A DNA stretch of 64,000 nt from Bathynomus jamesi (Eukaryota > Arthropoda > Malacostraca > Isopoda > Cirolanidae), in contig JAJOZX010002355.1 in the NCBI GenBank assembly GCA_023014485.1, positions 580,501 through 644,500 of the forward strand. Reading direction: 5' to 3'. The notes below the pieces were generated by a model. That model was not told the DNA's origin, ran no database searches, and worked only from the letters and a program-made list of their open reading frames with translations. Of this stretch, positions 32,615 to 43,400 are shown one piece after another. Within the stretch, counting starts at the first letter, position 1. Every line of letters starts with the position of its first letter. The position numbers and the translations under genes are program-made.

Positions 32615-33090
32615 TGTCGGGCAACCAAACGGTGATCTCTGGTTGCCGGAGGAGACAACCATTTTTTTTCTGTGATTTTTTTTTGTCTATTTTCTGATGT
32701 AGTGTACACATTTTAAATCACCAGATATGAGGTCGTGTTGCGGAACAGATGTTTGTTGTTGGGAGTTGGGACTAGATGGCAAAGCAGAGTTAAGGTAGAC
32801 TGAAACACTTTTGACCATAAATAAAGAGAAATGGAGCCACTGTAAGTGCCGACTGCCAGACAACTAGCACAACGAGTAGCCTATCGTAACTATCGTGAAT
32901 TACAGTCAATAACCTAATGAATAAAGTGACATTACTACATATTTTTCTTGATAATTATAATAGTTATTTGTCTAGAAGGCATATGTCAGGGATAGTGAGT
33001 GTGTAGAAACCAGAGTTGGGCACGTTGCATTAGACCTAGTGTAAGCCTACCAGTAGGCTAACTTTAGTTTTCCTAATGATTTCTCATATA

Positions 33091-34480
33091 CACTGAGCGG
33101 CAGAAAAATCGGTCGACTTGGAATATCGCGAAAAGTAAAAAAGTGGGCAAGCTTCTGTTTATAAAAGTTTTAAAATTCGAAAATTTAGTCTAATGAGGAC
33201 ATTAAAAAATCTTCAAACACCTGCTTAATACAATTTATTATCAAAAAATACTGTACAAAATTTTTTAATAAGATCGGCGATCACATCCTGTGGGATTCCC
33301 TCCTACTCTTCAGTTAAAGTTTGTTGTAGCTCCTGTAGAGCGTTAGGGGCTACTAGACGAGCCCTAAAACGCCGTCCCATCGTGTCCCAGAGATGTTCTA
33401 TGGGATTCAGGTCCGGACTTCGGGAAGGCCACTCGATTCGACGAATTCCAGCTTCGTCAAGGAAATCGCTAACGGCCCTTGCCGCAAGGGATCTAGCGTT
33501 ATCGTGCTGTAGAAGGAAGTCTTCGCCAACGAAGGGAGCAAAATCTCTTGTACTTATCTTGCGGACGTCAATGACCCACCACCAACAACGAGGAGCATGA
33601 CCATGACCCAGACCATGACTGAGCCTCCTCCAAAAGCAACCCTCTCCGTAAAAGTGCACGGGGCGAATCTTTCTCCTGTTCTTCTCCACACTCTTTCCCG
33701 TCCATCGGACGTTCGAAGATTAAATCTTGATTCGTCCGTGAACAATACGCGTCGCCATTGGACCATAGTCCAATTGACATGCTCACGAGCGAAAGCAAGA
33801 CGAGCATTGCGGTGGTGTGGGAGCAATTCCGGGCCCATTACTGGACGTCTAGCATCTAAGTCTCCTTCTAACGGTTCGCTCCGATACACTGACGTCTCGA
33901 GACCTTTCCAGCTCATTGCGGACGTTTGTGGCAGTCAAGCGACGATCTCGCAAAACACTCAAGACGATGAAACGATCGTCACGGGCAGATGCGCAGCGCG
34001 ATCTTCTAAATCCTGGTCTTCGGGTGTACTCTCCTGTCTCCACATAACGTTGGTAGACACGTCGAACCGTTGTTCTTGGAATTCCTAGCACATCGGCGAC
34101 TAACGCTGCCTCCGACCATCTTCAATTAGGGCGACGACTCTTGCGACATTCACGACACTCAAATCCATTGTAAATGTCCAATTCTGAAACTCAAAAGAAT
34201 CAGAAGTCCATCTGTTACTAAACGCAAATGCCTACTCCCACTAGTGGAAGAAAAAAGTGGCACTAGCAGTCTAAGAGTAACTGAATGTCAGACTGTCGAA
34301 TTCTTAAATGAAGTCGAAAATTCGCTACAGCTGGTGTGTTCGCAGCTGACGTTGCTTTGTCTCGTTATTTGGTTGCCTCATAGACTATTTTCGAATTTTA
34401 AAACTTTCATAAACAGAAGCTTGCCCACTTTTTTGCTTTTCGCGATATTCCAAGTGGGCCGATTTTTCTGCCGCTCAGTG
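33091..34480 (-). mobile_element. Tc1-like element with about 100-bp terminal repeats
   Basis: Ends begin CACTGAGCGGCAGAAAAATC and match inward for about 100 bp, including CCCACTTTTTT and CAGAAGCTTGCCC. TA flanks both sides (33,089-33,090 and 34,481-34,482). 1.39 kb. Confidence 0.93.
33303..34168 (-). pseudogene. Tc1-like DD34E transposase, frameshifted
   Basis: Starts MDLSVVNVARVVALI near 34,168. The helix-turn-helix part reads MLGIPRTTVRRVYQRY. The core has VLFTDESRFNLRTSDG (first Asp), LQHDNARSLAARAV (second Asp) and SPDLNPIEHLWD (Glu), with 34 residues between the last two. The His of the usual NARPH is replaced (NARSL). Frame changes near 34,100, 33,880 and 33,600 break the gene; the last lies in the GGGSVMVW region. 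All catalytic residues survive. Confidence 0.9.
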
Positions 34481-34491
34481 TATGTATATAT

Positions 34492-34540
<49 letters not shown>

Positions 34541-34543
<3 letters not shown>

Positions 34544-34814
34544 CGCAAGGGGGTTCTAAGCTCGTGCTCTTGAGTGCTCTTTGTACTCGTTTGTACGTGC
34601 TTGTTCCTGGAGGTTTCACGTGCGCCCTCCCGGCCCTAGCACCCAAGGATGATGGGGCTCGACCCTGCAGTCCTTGGTCTTTTTCCACTTCGACTGTCCC
34701 CTCCACCCTTTCTTTTTCCTCTGTCTTTCCTCTCACTTTTTCTTTGTTTTTCCGCTGAGATATGCCCTTTTAAATAGAGGCGAATCGGTTCTACCTGAAC
34801 TTAAAAAAAAAAAA
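34541..34814 (+). mobile_element. CCCCGCAAGGGG retroposon, copy 2
   Basis: Starts CCCCGCAAGGGGGTTCTAAG after a TA tract and ends GAACTTA with a run of A before TA. Nearly identical to the other three copies apart from small indels. Confidence 0.8.
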
Positions 34815-34984
34815 TATATATATATGGGAATGAACTCAGAATGGTTCCCTGAGTTTTTTATGATACACAAAGACCGTGCATGGAACAAGGAACTCTTCTG
34901 GGATAATTAAATCCACTATAGTCCGAATAAGTAATGGTAAATGACAAATACCATAGTTTTTCTTTTTCATGATGCAAGCCCGAC

Positions 34985-35416
34985 GTGGGCAACGGGTCTC
35001 TCGCAGAGAGGTCCCATAAATATAGCTTCCCTCACCAGCTATCTGCAAAGCAGACAGGATCCAGCTTTGGGACATGCAAAATGCATTACACAAGTGGATA
35101 CTGCAAGTTTGATAAGAAATGCATGTTCCACCATCTTACGGTCTGCAACACTTATGAAAGATATGGGAGTTGCAAATATGAAAAAAAATGCCGATACCAC
35201 CACCCTCAAAGGAACGCAACGAGGGAACATAAAAAACGAACATCAAAGAAGAGTGGCAATTTTTTAGACGCAGCCAACACATTTCAGCTGCTAAATACTC
35301 TCAAGCAATTACAAAACCAGCTGACAAATATAAATCTAGAAATCCGAGAGCCGGACAGAAGGTACGACCAAAGGCACTTCATGCGTCATCAGGACAACAA
35401 GTACCGACAAAGATAA
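34985..35416 (+). pseudogene. LINE ORF1 with two CCCH zinc fingers
   Basis: The 143-residue open frame contains CKMHYTSGYCKFDKKCMFHH and, directly after, CNTYERYGSCKYEKKCRYHH. Both fit C-x8-C-x5-C-x3-H exactly. A Lys/Arg-rich stretch and a probable coiled segment (ANTFQLLNTLKQLQNQL) follow. CCCH fingers of this spacing usually bind RNA, so an RNA-packaging role for the LINE is inferred. The true start is upstream and not certain: no ATG is obvious in frame. Confidence 0.8.
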
Positions 35417-35499
35417 AAAGAGGTAAATTCTCGGAGGACCACAAGGCAACGAAACCGGCACCCCCACTGGAAAACGAATCGGAACCACCTGTATGCGGA

Positions 35500-38400
35500 A
35501 AAGAAAGAGAAAAACTAAAAATAATCCTAGCCAACATACAGGGCCTCAAATCAAACCACTCCACTCCACTCCACTCCACTCCACTCCACTCCACAAACAA
35601 AGTTTTATACCTGAAAGGACTCATGCAAGAAGCCGGAGCAGACTTTACATGCCTCACGGAAACTCATCTAAAGGACTGCCAGGCGAACTGTGAAAATTGT
35701 GAGTCCTGTATTGACAAAAAAGAAATACAAATTGACAAATATAACATCCTCCGAGCCGACAGAACAGTGAGACTTAAAGGAGGATGTGCTATTTACACAC
35801 ACGAAAGGCACATGGCAGAAATGGCTATAAGTACATCAAACAACTACGTAGAATGTGTGGCAGCAAAAATTGAAAAATTAAATATGGTACTAATTGTAAT
35901 GTACAGACCCCCAAACACGCCAACCTCAAATTTTCAGATTCCATTACAGAGGTAAGAAACTTGATAAAAGATCTACACTCTCCAGCCCAAATATTTCTCT
36001 GTGGTGATTTTAATTTCCATTCATGAAATATAAAAGGATAGGAAAAAATATATGTATACATCAGGACAAGGGGGGCACACGAGAAGACCAGGAGCAGGTA
36101 AAAATGCTACTAGCTTTAGCTGATGAATTTATGTTAACGCAAGAAATAACAGAAAACACAAGAAAAAACAACTGCCTAGATTTGGTATTCACAAACAACA
36201 GCAATCTAATTGATAATGTGGAAATATCCCCAACTAGGATATCAGACCACAACATCATTGAAATAACAACTAATATAAAGGCAACAGGAAAGGAAAGAAC
36301 ACGCACAACAGAAAGAAGCAAATTCGAAATTTTTAATCTTCACTCCAAAGCTATAAACTGGGAAGATGTGACATCCAGCATGGAAGTAATAGATTGGAAA
36401 ACCATTTTCGAGGCCAAGACAACGGAAGAGATGCTAATGACGTTAGAGGAGAAGACGTTAGAAATTGTGGAAAAACATGTCCCAAAGATACAACAAAGAG
36501 GAAAGAGAAGCAGGTTCGAAAGACAAAAGAGGGCATTGTTCCGAAAGAGAAAAAGAGTGACTGCAAAATTAAGTAATTGTAAAGATGACAACATCAGAAA
36601 AATATTAAATGATAAACTGCAAAGTATCGATGTCGTCATACAGGAACTAATCGAGAAGCATACAGAAAATGAAGACGATGACGCTATAGAAGCGATAAAG
36701 GCTAACTCAAAGTACTTCTATAATTTCGCAAAAAGAAAGTCGAAAAACTATGCGACTATCGGGCCTTTAAAAAATGAGAACAGTGATTTATCTGATGATC
36801 TAAAAGAAGTATCTGAAATATTAAAAGCTCAGAATGAATCATCTTTCAGTATCCCAAAAACTGACAAACTGATATGCGATAGAAACGCGCTTTGAAGAAC
36901 CACAAGGGGAAAGTATAACGGATTTCGACTTTACGAAGGAGGATATTGCACAAGTCATAGGGAAACTAAAAACACACTCAGCGGCAGGACCAGATAAATG
37001 GAATGCCACACTGATCAAAAATTGCAAGAATGCAATCGCTGAGCCCCTATACTGGATATGGAGACGATCATTAAACACGGGAGAAATACCGGGCATCCTG
37101 AAGAGCGCGAACATAGTCCCAATATATAAAGGAGGAGATCGATCCGAGGCCATAAACTATAGGCCAGTGTCGCTTACATCTCACTCATCTCACCAAAATA
37201 TTTGAAAGAACTGTTAGACAGAAAATCTATGACTTTTTGGAAACTCAGAAAAAATTCAATGATAACCAACACGGGTTTCGGTCAGGCAGATCATGCCTGT
37301 CACAACTAATGGAACACTACAACAACATTATTGATTCACTTGAAAGTAATGAAAACTATGATGTACTATACACAGACTTTGCTAAAGCGTTCGACAAGTG
37401 TGACCATGGAATCATAATACATAAACTGAAATATATGGGAATAACAGGAAAAGTAGGGAAATGGATATATAATTTCCTTAGTGAGCGGAGGCAAGTCGTT
37501 ACAGTACAAGGAGTATCTTCATCAGAATCAGAGGTCCTCAGCTCAGTACCACAAGGAACGGTATTAGCGCCACTACTTCATAATCATGCTAACTGACATA
37601 GATGAGGACGTTACCAGAGACAGCACAGTAACATCCTTGCGGATGACACAAAGATCAGTAGAAAAATACGAAAACCAGAAGACATAGGATCTCTACAAAC
37701 CGACATAAACAAAATTTACAAGTGGACGGAAGACAATATGAAGTTTAACACCGAGAAATTTCAGCTAGTACGGTACGGAAAAAGAGAAGACCTAAAGTCC
37801 ATGGAATATTATACCCCAAATGGACAGGAAGTCCAGAGAAATTCCAGAGCAAAAGATTTAGGGGTTGTAATGACAGATGATGCGAAATTTGAAACACAAA
37901 ATAAGATAGCAGTAAACAGAGCAAAGAGAATAACGGGTCAGATATTGAGAACTTTTAAACGAAGGGATAGGAATGTAATGATCCCTCTACTGAAAACCCT
38001 GATAATACCCAAACTGGAATACTGCTCGGTCCTAACATCCCCATATAAAAAAGAAGACATTAGACAGCTGGAGGGGATTCAAAGAAGTTTCACAGCCAAG
38101 ATCAATGGGTGTAAAGAACTAAATTACTGGGAAAGGTTACGAGAACTAGACCTATATTCACTGGAAAGGAGAAGAGAGAGATACACCATTATTTACACTT
38201 GGAAAAAATGGAGAAACTAGTCCCTAATCTTACTCTGAATCCCATAACTCCCAAACAACGGTGGAAGGTAGAAACGGTAGACTGTGTCGTATTCCCAAAT
38301 TGAAGGCGAGACAGGGAACATCCTTAACCCTGAAAGAAAAGAGTTTTGTAGTGAGAGGACCAAAACTATTTAATCAGTTGCCCAAAGACCTAAGAAACAC

Positions 38401-38572
38401 GAAGGGAGTTGCAGTGGAAATCTTCAAAAGAAGACTTGACGCCTGGCTCAGAACAATCCCCGATGAGCCGGGCGTACCTGGCTATGTGAGGTGGAGCGCG
38501 CAAGAATCCAACTCACTACTTCACCAGGCCAACTCGAGAGGAGGGGCGACACGCTTGACCTTCGCGAAATGA
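35500..38572 (+). pseudogene. LINE ORF2: endonuclease and reverse transcriptase
   Basis: The AP-like endonuclease starts ILANIQGLKSN and contains FTCLTETHL and VMYRPPN; its C-terminal half (36,023-36,895) has LDLVFTN and ISDHNIIEI. A seven-fold CCACT repeat (about 35,560-35,595) lies in frame within it. Reverse transcriptase blocks include GPDKWNATLIKNC, INYRPVSLTS, NQHGFRSGRSC, LYTDFAKAFDKCDH, SVPQGTVLAPL and ADDTKIS, then LGVVMTDDAKF and LEYCSVLTSPYKKEDI. The tail ends GGATRLTFAK. Frame changes near 35,600, 35,950, 36,895, 37,180, 37,590 and 38,220 break it. Confidence 0.85.
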
Positions 38573-38639
38573 GAAATCATCACGTGGAACCTTTGTAAGG
38601 TTGTAAGGTAAGGTATTATAATAATATATATATATATAT

Positions 38640-38916
38640 CCCCGCAAGGGGGTTCTAAGCTCGTGCTCTTGAGTGCTCTTTGTGCTCGTTTGTACGTGCT
38701 TGTTCCTGGAGGTTTCACGTGCGCCCTCCCGGCCCTAGCACCCAAGGATGATGGGGCTCGACCCTGCAGTCCTTGGTCTTTTTCCACTTCGACTGTCCCC
38801 TCCACCCTTCCTTTTTCCTCTGTCTTTCCTCTCACTTTTTCTTTGTTTTTCCGCTGAGATATGCCCTTTTAAATAGAGGCGAATCAGTTCTTCCCGAACT
38901 TAAAAAAAAAAAAAAA
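38640..38916 (+). mobile_element. CCCCGCAAGGGG retroposon, copy 3
   Basis: Same order and ends as copy 2. Forms an inverted pair with copy 4, separated by about 90 bp of TA and CA repeat. Confidence 0.8.
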
Positions 38917-38929
38917 TATATACACATAT

Positions 38930-38987
<58 letters not shown>

Positions 38988-39005
38988 GCGTATATATATA
39001 TAATA

Positions 39006-39272
39006 TTTTTTTTAAAGTTCGGGAAGAACCGATTCGCCTCTATTTAAAAGGGCATATCTCGGCCGGAAAAACAAAGAAAAGTGAGAGGAAAGACAGAGAA
39101 AAAGAAAGGGTGGAGGGGACAGTCGAAGTGGAAAAAGACCAAGGATGACAAGGACTGCAGGTCGAGTCCCATCATCCTTGGGTGCTAGGGCCGGGAGGGC
39201 GCACGTGAAACCTCCAGGAACAAGCACGTACAAACGAGCACAAAGAGCACGAGCTTAGAACCCCCTTGCGGG

Positions 39273-39273
<1 letters not shown>
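39006..39273 (-). mobile_element. CCCCGCAAGGGG retroposon, copy 4
   Basis: Minus-strand copy of the same family; starts (on minus) CCCCGCAAGGGGGTTCTAAG and ends in an A run. Slightly shorter than the others. Confidence 0.8.
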
Positions 39274-39329
<56 letters not shown>

Positions 39330-39332
<3 letters not shown>

Positions 39333-39901
39333 GGTGTCCGAGAATTATCTGTACAATTTTTGGCTGTTATTAAAAGTCAACCATGAAGTGTAGAAATTCC
39401 AGTGTTGTCCCATTTTACAGAGAAACTCTAAGTTTTTTCTGATAACAAGTTTTGACAAGTTTTTTCTTTTTTGTACGCGGGTGACAGACATTAATGATTT
39501 AAAAGCAAGAATCACAGCTGCTATTGAGCGAATTGATGTGGATATGCTGCAGCGTACATGGCAACATTTGGATTATCGATTGGATGTTTTGCGAATCACT
39601 GATGGTGCACATATCGAATGTTTGTAACAACGTTACTTTAATAAAAGAAACTTTTGAAAATACAGATTCTAAATAATCTTGTTTAAGAATTTTACGTGTG
39701 TTATCAAGAATTTTATTAAAAGATGAAATTGAACAGATAATTTTCGGACACACTGGAATTTCTAAAAAACTTGCCAAAACTTGGTATCAGAAAAAACTTA
39801 ATGAGATTCTCTGTAAAATGGGACAACACTGGAATTTCTACACTTCATGGTTGACTTTTAATAACAGCCAAAAATTGTACAGATAATTCTCGGACACCCT
39901 G
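39330..39901 (+). mobile_element. Mariner-like deletion derivative with about 100-bp ends
   Basis: Ends start CAGGGTGTCCGAGAATTATC and match for about 100 bp. The interior keeps a mariner C-terminus: INDLKARITAAIERIDVDML and ITDGAHIECL. A second internal copy of an end (TTTTCGGACAC near 39,740) shows a rearranged interior. A relative is at 60,679-61,091 on the other strand. Confidence 0.88.
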
Positions 39902-39922
39902 TGTGTATATATATATATATAT

Positions 39923-40132
39923 ATTTTAATTGGGGTTGTTTAACCTCCTTCGCAACATCTAAGGTCATATGACGGAGGGGACCTACAGCTTTACGTGGGA
40001 TCCGAACCACGGGTCGCTACATAATCTGGGCGCAGAGGACGGTCTCCCATCCAACTACTACCCAGACCCAATGTCGCTTAACTTCGCTGATCTCCGAGAA
40101 GCGGTGTTACGACATCGGCCACTACGTAGCCC
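39923..40132 (-). mobile_element. 5S rRNA-derived SINE
   Basis: Minus-strand, near full-length copy of the SINE at 23,219: GGGCTACGTAGTGGCCGATG head, AAGTTAAGCGACATTGGGTC, GTAGTTGGATGGGAGACCGT and the CCTTAGATGTTGCGAAGGAG tail. Flanked by TA tracts. Confidence 0.85.
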
Positions 40133-40447
40133 ATATATATATATATATATATATACCACCAGCGAAAAAACAATGTTAAGGCCTGAAATATTATACTTCT
40201 TAATATCATATACTTCCAAGGTCCAGGAAAAGATTCATAGGTCCTGGTACTACTTTTGACTCCGGACCTCTTTACGAGCCCGGGCCCTGGTGCTTTGACA
40301 CTTTATGCACCAGCTCTCTCGGGCCCTGTATACTTCAAAACTACTTTTCTCAGCATTCTAGGGCTGTTTGAAGTTTTCTACGACGAACTAAGAAAATTTT
40401 GGAAAAATAAAATTATCCTATAAACTCTATTACGCAGATTTAAGCTA

Positions 40448-43400
40448 TAGTTCAGGCAATCTAGAGCAAAAATAGCTTCAACCTGGGCAAAATTGCTTCA
40501 GAAGCTTTCTAAACTGTTTCCAGCTCAGGAACCATTGCAGAATAACATATCCAAAATCCGACAAAATTGGACCCCGGGAACACACCCAAAAATGAAATTC
40601 AAAATGGCGGACTGGCAGTTTCCTACGAAATACAATAAATTTTAATTTCGCTTTGTAGAGAGAGTTATGACGTTTTTCTTGATCAGTAAAATGTTTTAAA
40701 ACACATTTTCGTTTCTAAATTAACCTATATGACACTAAAAATTGTATTAGGCGGCTAGTATTAAACTATGACGTCACGTAATGTAAATAAAATATACTGT
40801 ATGGAGTGTATGTGAGAATGGACATTGCTACATCTTTATAAACTTATATTATATACAACTCTTTAATTCCTACTACCCACTATCAAATCTGCGTATTTGT
40901 GCTTGTCATTTTCTTTAAAACTGTTATTATGTACTCCTTTTAAATACTGCAACACAGTTTATTAATTTGTGTTTTCTGTTTCAGAGTGACTCGGTGTGCG
41001 TCCGCCTTCAAGAATGCAGACCCCTGAAGAATTGTGCGTGATTTGTAAGGAGAAATTGGACAGCGGACAGGAAGTGGTTCACATCTCGCAAAAAGGAGCA
41101 GATGGTATAAATGCATCCAGCCGCAGCCGTGGAAGCGATGTTGTTGCAACAGCTGGAATAAGTGTTCACGTTGTATGTAGGAAAAGGTTTACGGATAAAA
41201 AGACCATTGAAATAAAGAAGCGACAGACCGCAGCCGAGGCAATACCAAGGAAAAGTGCTCGTTTTCATGAATACGCATTTTCCAGTGCTACTCACTGTTT
41301 GTTTTGTGATACCTTTGTGGACTTTTTTTCCAAACACAAACCAAAATCAGAGCATGTCAAAATAAGAACTACAGAGTTCTCCGAAACCATAAAAAGGTGC
41401 TGTGAAAGCCGTTGCGATGAATGGTCGTTTAATGTAAAAGGCCGTCTAGAGTATTATCTTCGTGATCTTCTGCCTGCAGATTGTGTCTACCATCACACCT
41501 GCAGCGTAAATTTTCGAAGTGGAAAAAAACATTCCTCGCGCATACTCCTCCGACGATCATGATTCGAAGAAAGGGAGACCAACTAATGAAGAGCAACACC
41601 AAGCATTCCTTCAGACCTGTGCTTACCTGGAAGAGAATGATGATGAACAACTGTTGATTGGAGACCTAATTTCCAAAATGGAGGAATATCTTCAAGGAAG
41701 TCAGAGCTGTCTAGGAACGCAGGCACATGAAGAGAAAGCTTTTAGAACGTTACGGAGACAAGATCATAATATCAGGTGAAAGTGGGAAGGCAGATGTAGT
41801 AACACTACGAGAGACAGCTAATGAAATTCTTAGAGATTATCACAAAAAGTCGAAAGAATGTGATATAGATATAGAGCTACAGAAGATTTACCTAGTAGAA
41901 GCTGCTGCAAAAATAATCAGAAGTGATATCAAGTCTGTCGACTCGCCTAGAAAAGATGTGTATCCATCTCCAAATGACATCACTGCAGAAAGTGCCCTTG
42001 ATTACATTCCCAACAGTCTGAAATTGCTATTATCTAAAGCATTTGCGGGACAGGATGCTTCAAGAAAAATAGGTGCAATTGGGCAGAGCATTATGCAAGC
42101 AACCCGTCCTAGAGGATTACTATGTCCACTACATATCGGTTTGTCGGTTCAGCTACACCACAACTTTAGGTCAAGGTACCTTATTGACGTTCTCCATCAG
42201 CTGGGTTACTGTTCGTCGTATGCAGAAGTAACAAGATTCGAAAGAAACGCGGCGCTGGCAAGTGGGTCTGGCTCTTTTACTGTTGGTGAAAACACTGCAG
42301 TCCTTCTAGCAGCAGATAACGTCGATCATGATGTCTGCACTTTGGATGGGAAGAATACCTTTCATGGAATGGGTATGATTGCCGCAATAACTCCGAAGAT
42401 CAAGATCCACCCTTCTATTCACAGGCGTAATGTTGGTGACAATGACATTAAGAAGATTGCAACCGTTGACATTAGGGAATATAGACACGCGAGAAGCATG
42501 TTGAGGGACATCTCATTCCGCGAACTTCCAGTACCCACTGCCACCATAAGTCGACTTAGTCTTCTCTGGCAGATATCTTCAGCAGAAAGATCAGGTCCAA
42601 GTTGGTCCGGAACAATGCAGGCAATTCACGGTGGATCAAGTGTCTCACATCCAGGTGTGGCGTCGATCACGTTCCTTCCCATCATAGATATGTCGCCAAC
42701 TGACATGACCTGCATATTTTCGACATTACTATATTTGAGCAAGATAGCACGCGATCAAAAAGTCCCATGCATTATTACCTTTGATCAGCCTTTGTTCTGG
42801 AAAGCTTCCCAAATCATCAATGAACAGAGACACCTGCAGGACATTGTTTTAATGCTGGGGTCATTTCACACACTGATGAATCTTTTGGGAGCAGTCGGTA
42901 CTCTTATGAATGGTTCAGGATTGTCTGTAGTACTTCAAGAAATATACGGACCAAATGCCGTGCAACACATGATGTCTGGAAAAGCTGTTTCAAGAGCGAT
43001 ACGTGGTCATATGATAGTAGATGCAGCTCTTAGTACCTTACTAGTCGCAGACGTTTCCCTCGTAATGAAGATGGAACTCCTCATGACCTCCATAAGGAAG
43101 CTTGTGACCTGCTCGACGATGTTATGACCGCCAAACAATCAGTTGAGGATGTGGAATCTTCGAATGCATTGTCTCAGATTGCTACCACTTTGGATGCGAA
43201 GAAAACTGACCTACAATCTACTTCGCAAACAAGTCAACTCTGGTTGGAATATCAGCGAATGATCAACATTGCACGTTCCTTGATAACAGCAGACAGAACC
43301 GGCTCGTGGGATTTGCACTTGCAAGCTATGCTGGAGACCATCCCCATAATTGCAGCAGCCGGACATCACAATTACCTGAAATCGATATACCTGTACCTGA

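Larger units (their letters stand above)
34826..38622 (+). mobile_element. Non-LTR retrotransposon (L2/CR1-like) with CCCH ORF1
   Basis: An almost complete 3.8-kb LINE: ORF1 with two zinc fingers, then endonuclease and reverse transcriptase, then a C-terminal tail and a short 3' end AAGGTTGTAAGGTAAGGTA. TA tracts and retroposon copies 2 and 3 flank it. Degraded by several frameshifts. Confidence 0.85.

Noticed and set aside
40996..41014. Upstream GTG start for the Academ-like gene
   Set aside because: Eukaryotic initiation at GTG is unlikely; both copies have an ATG at the same codon (41,014 and 58,809).
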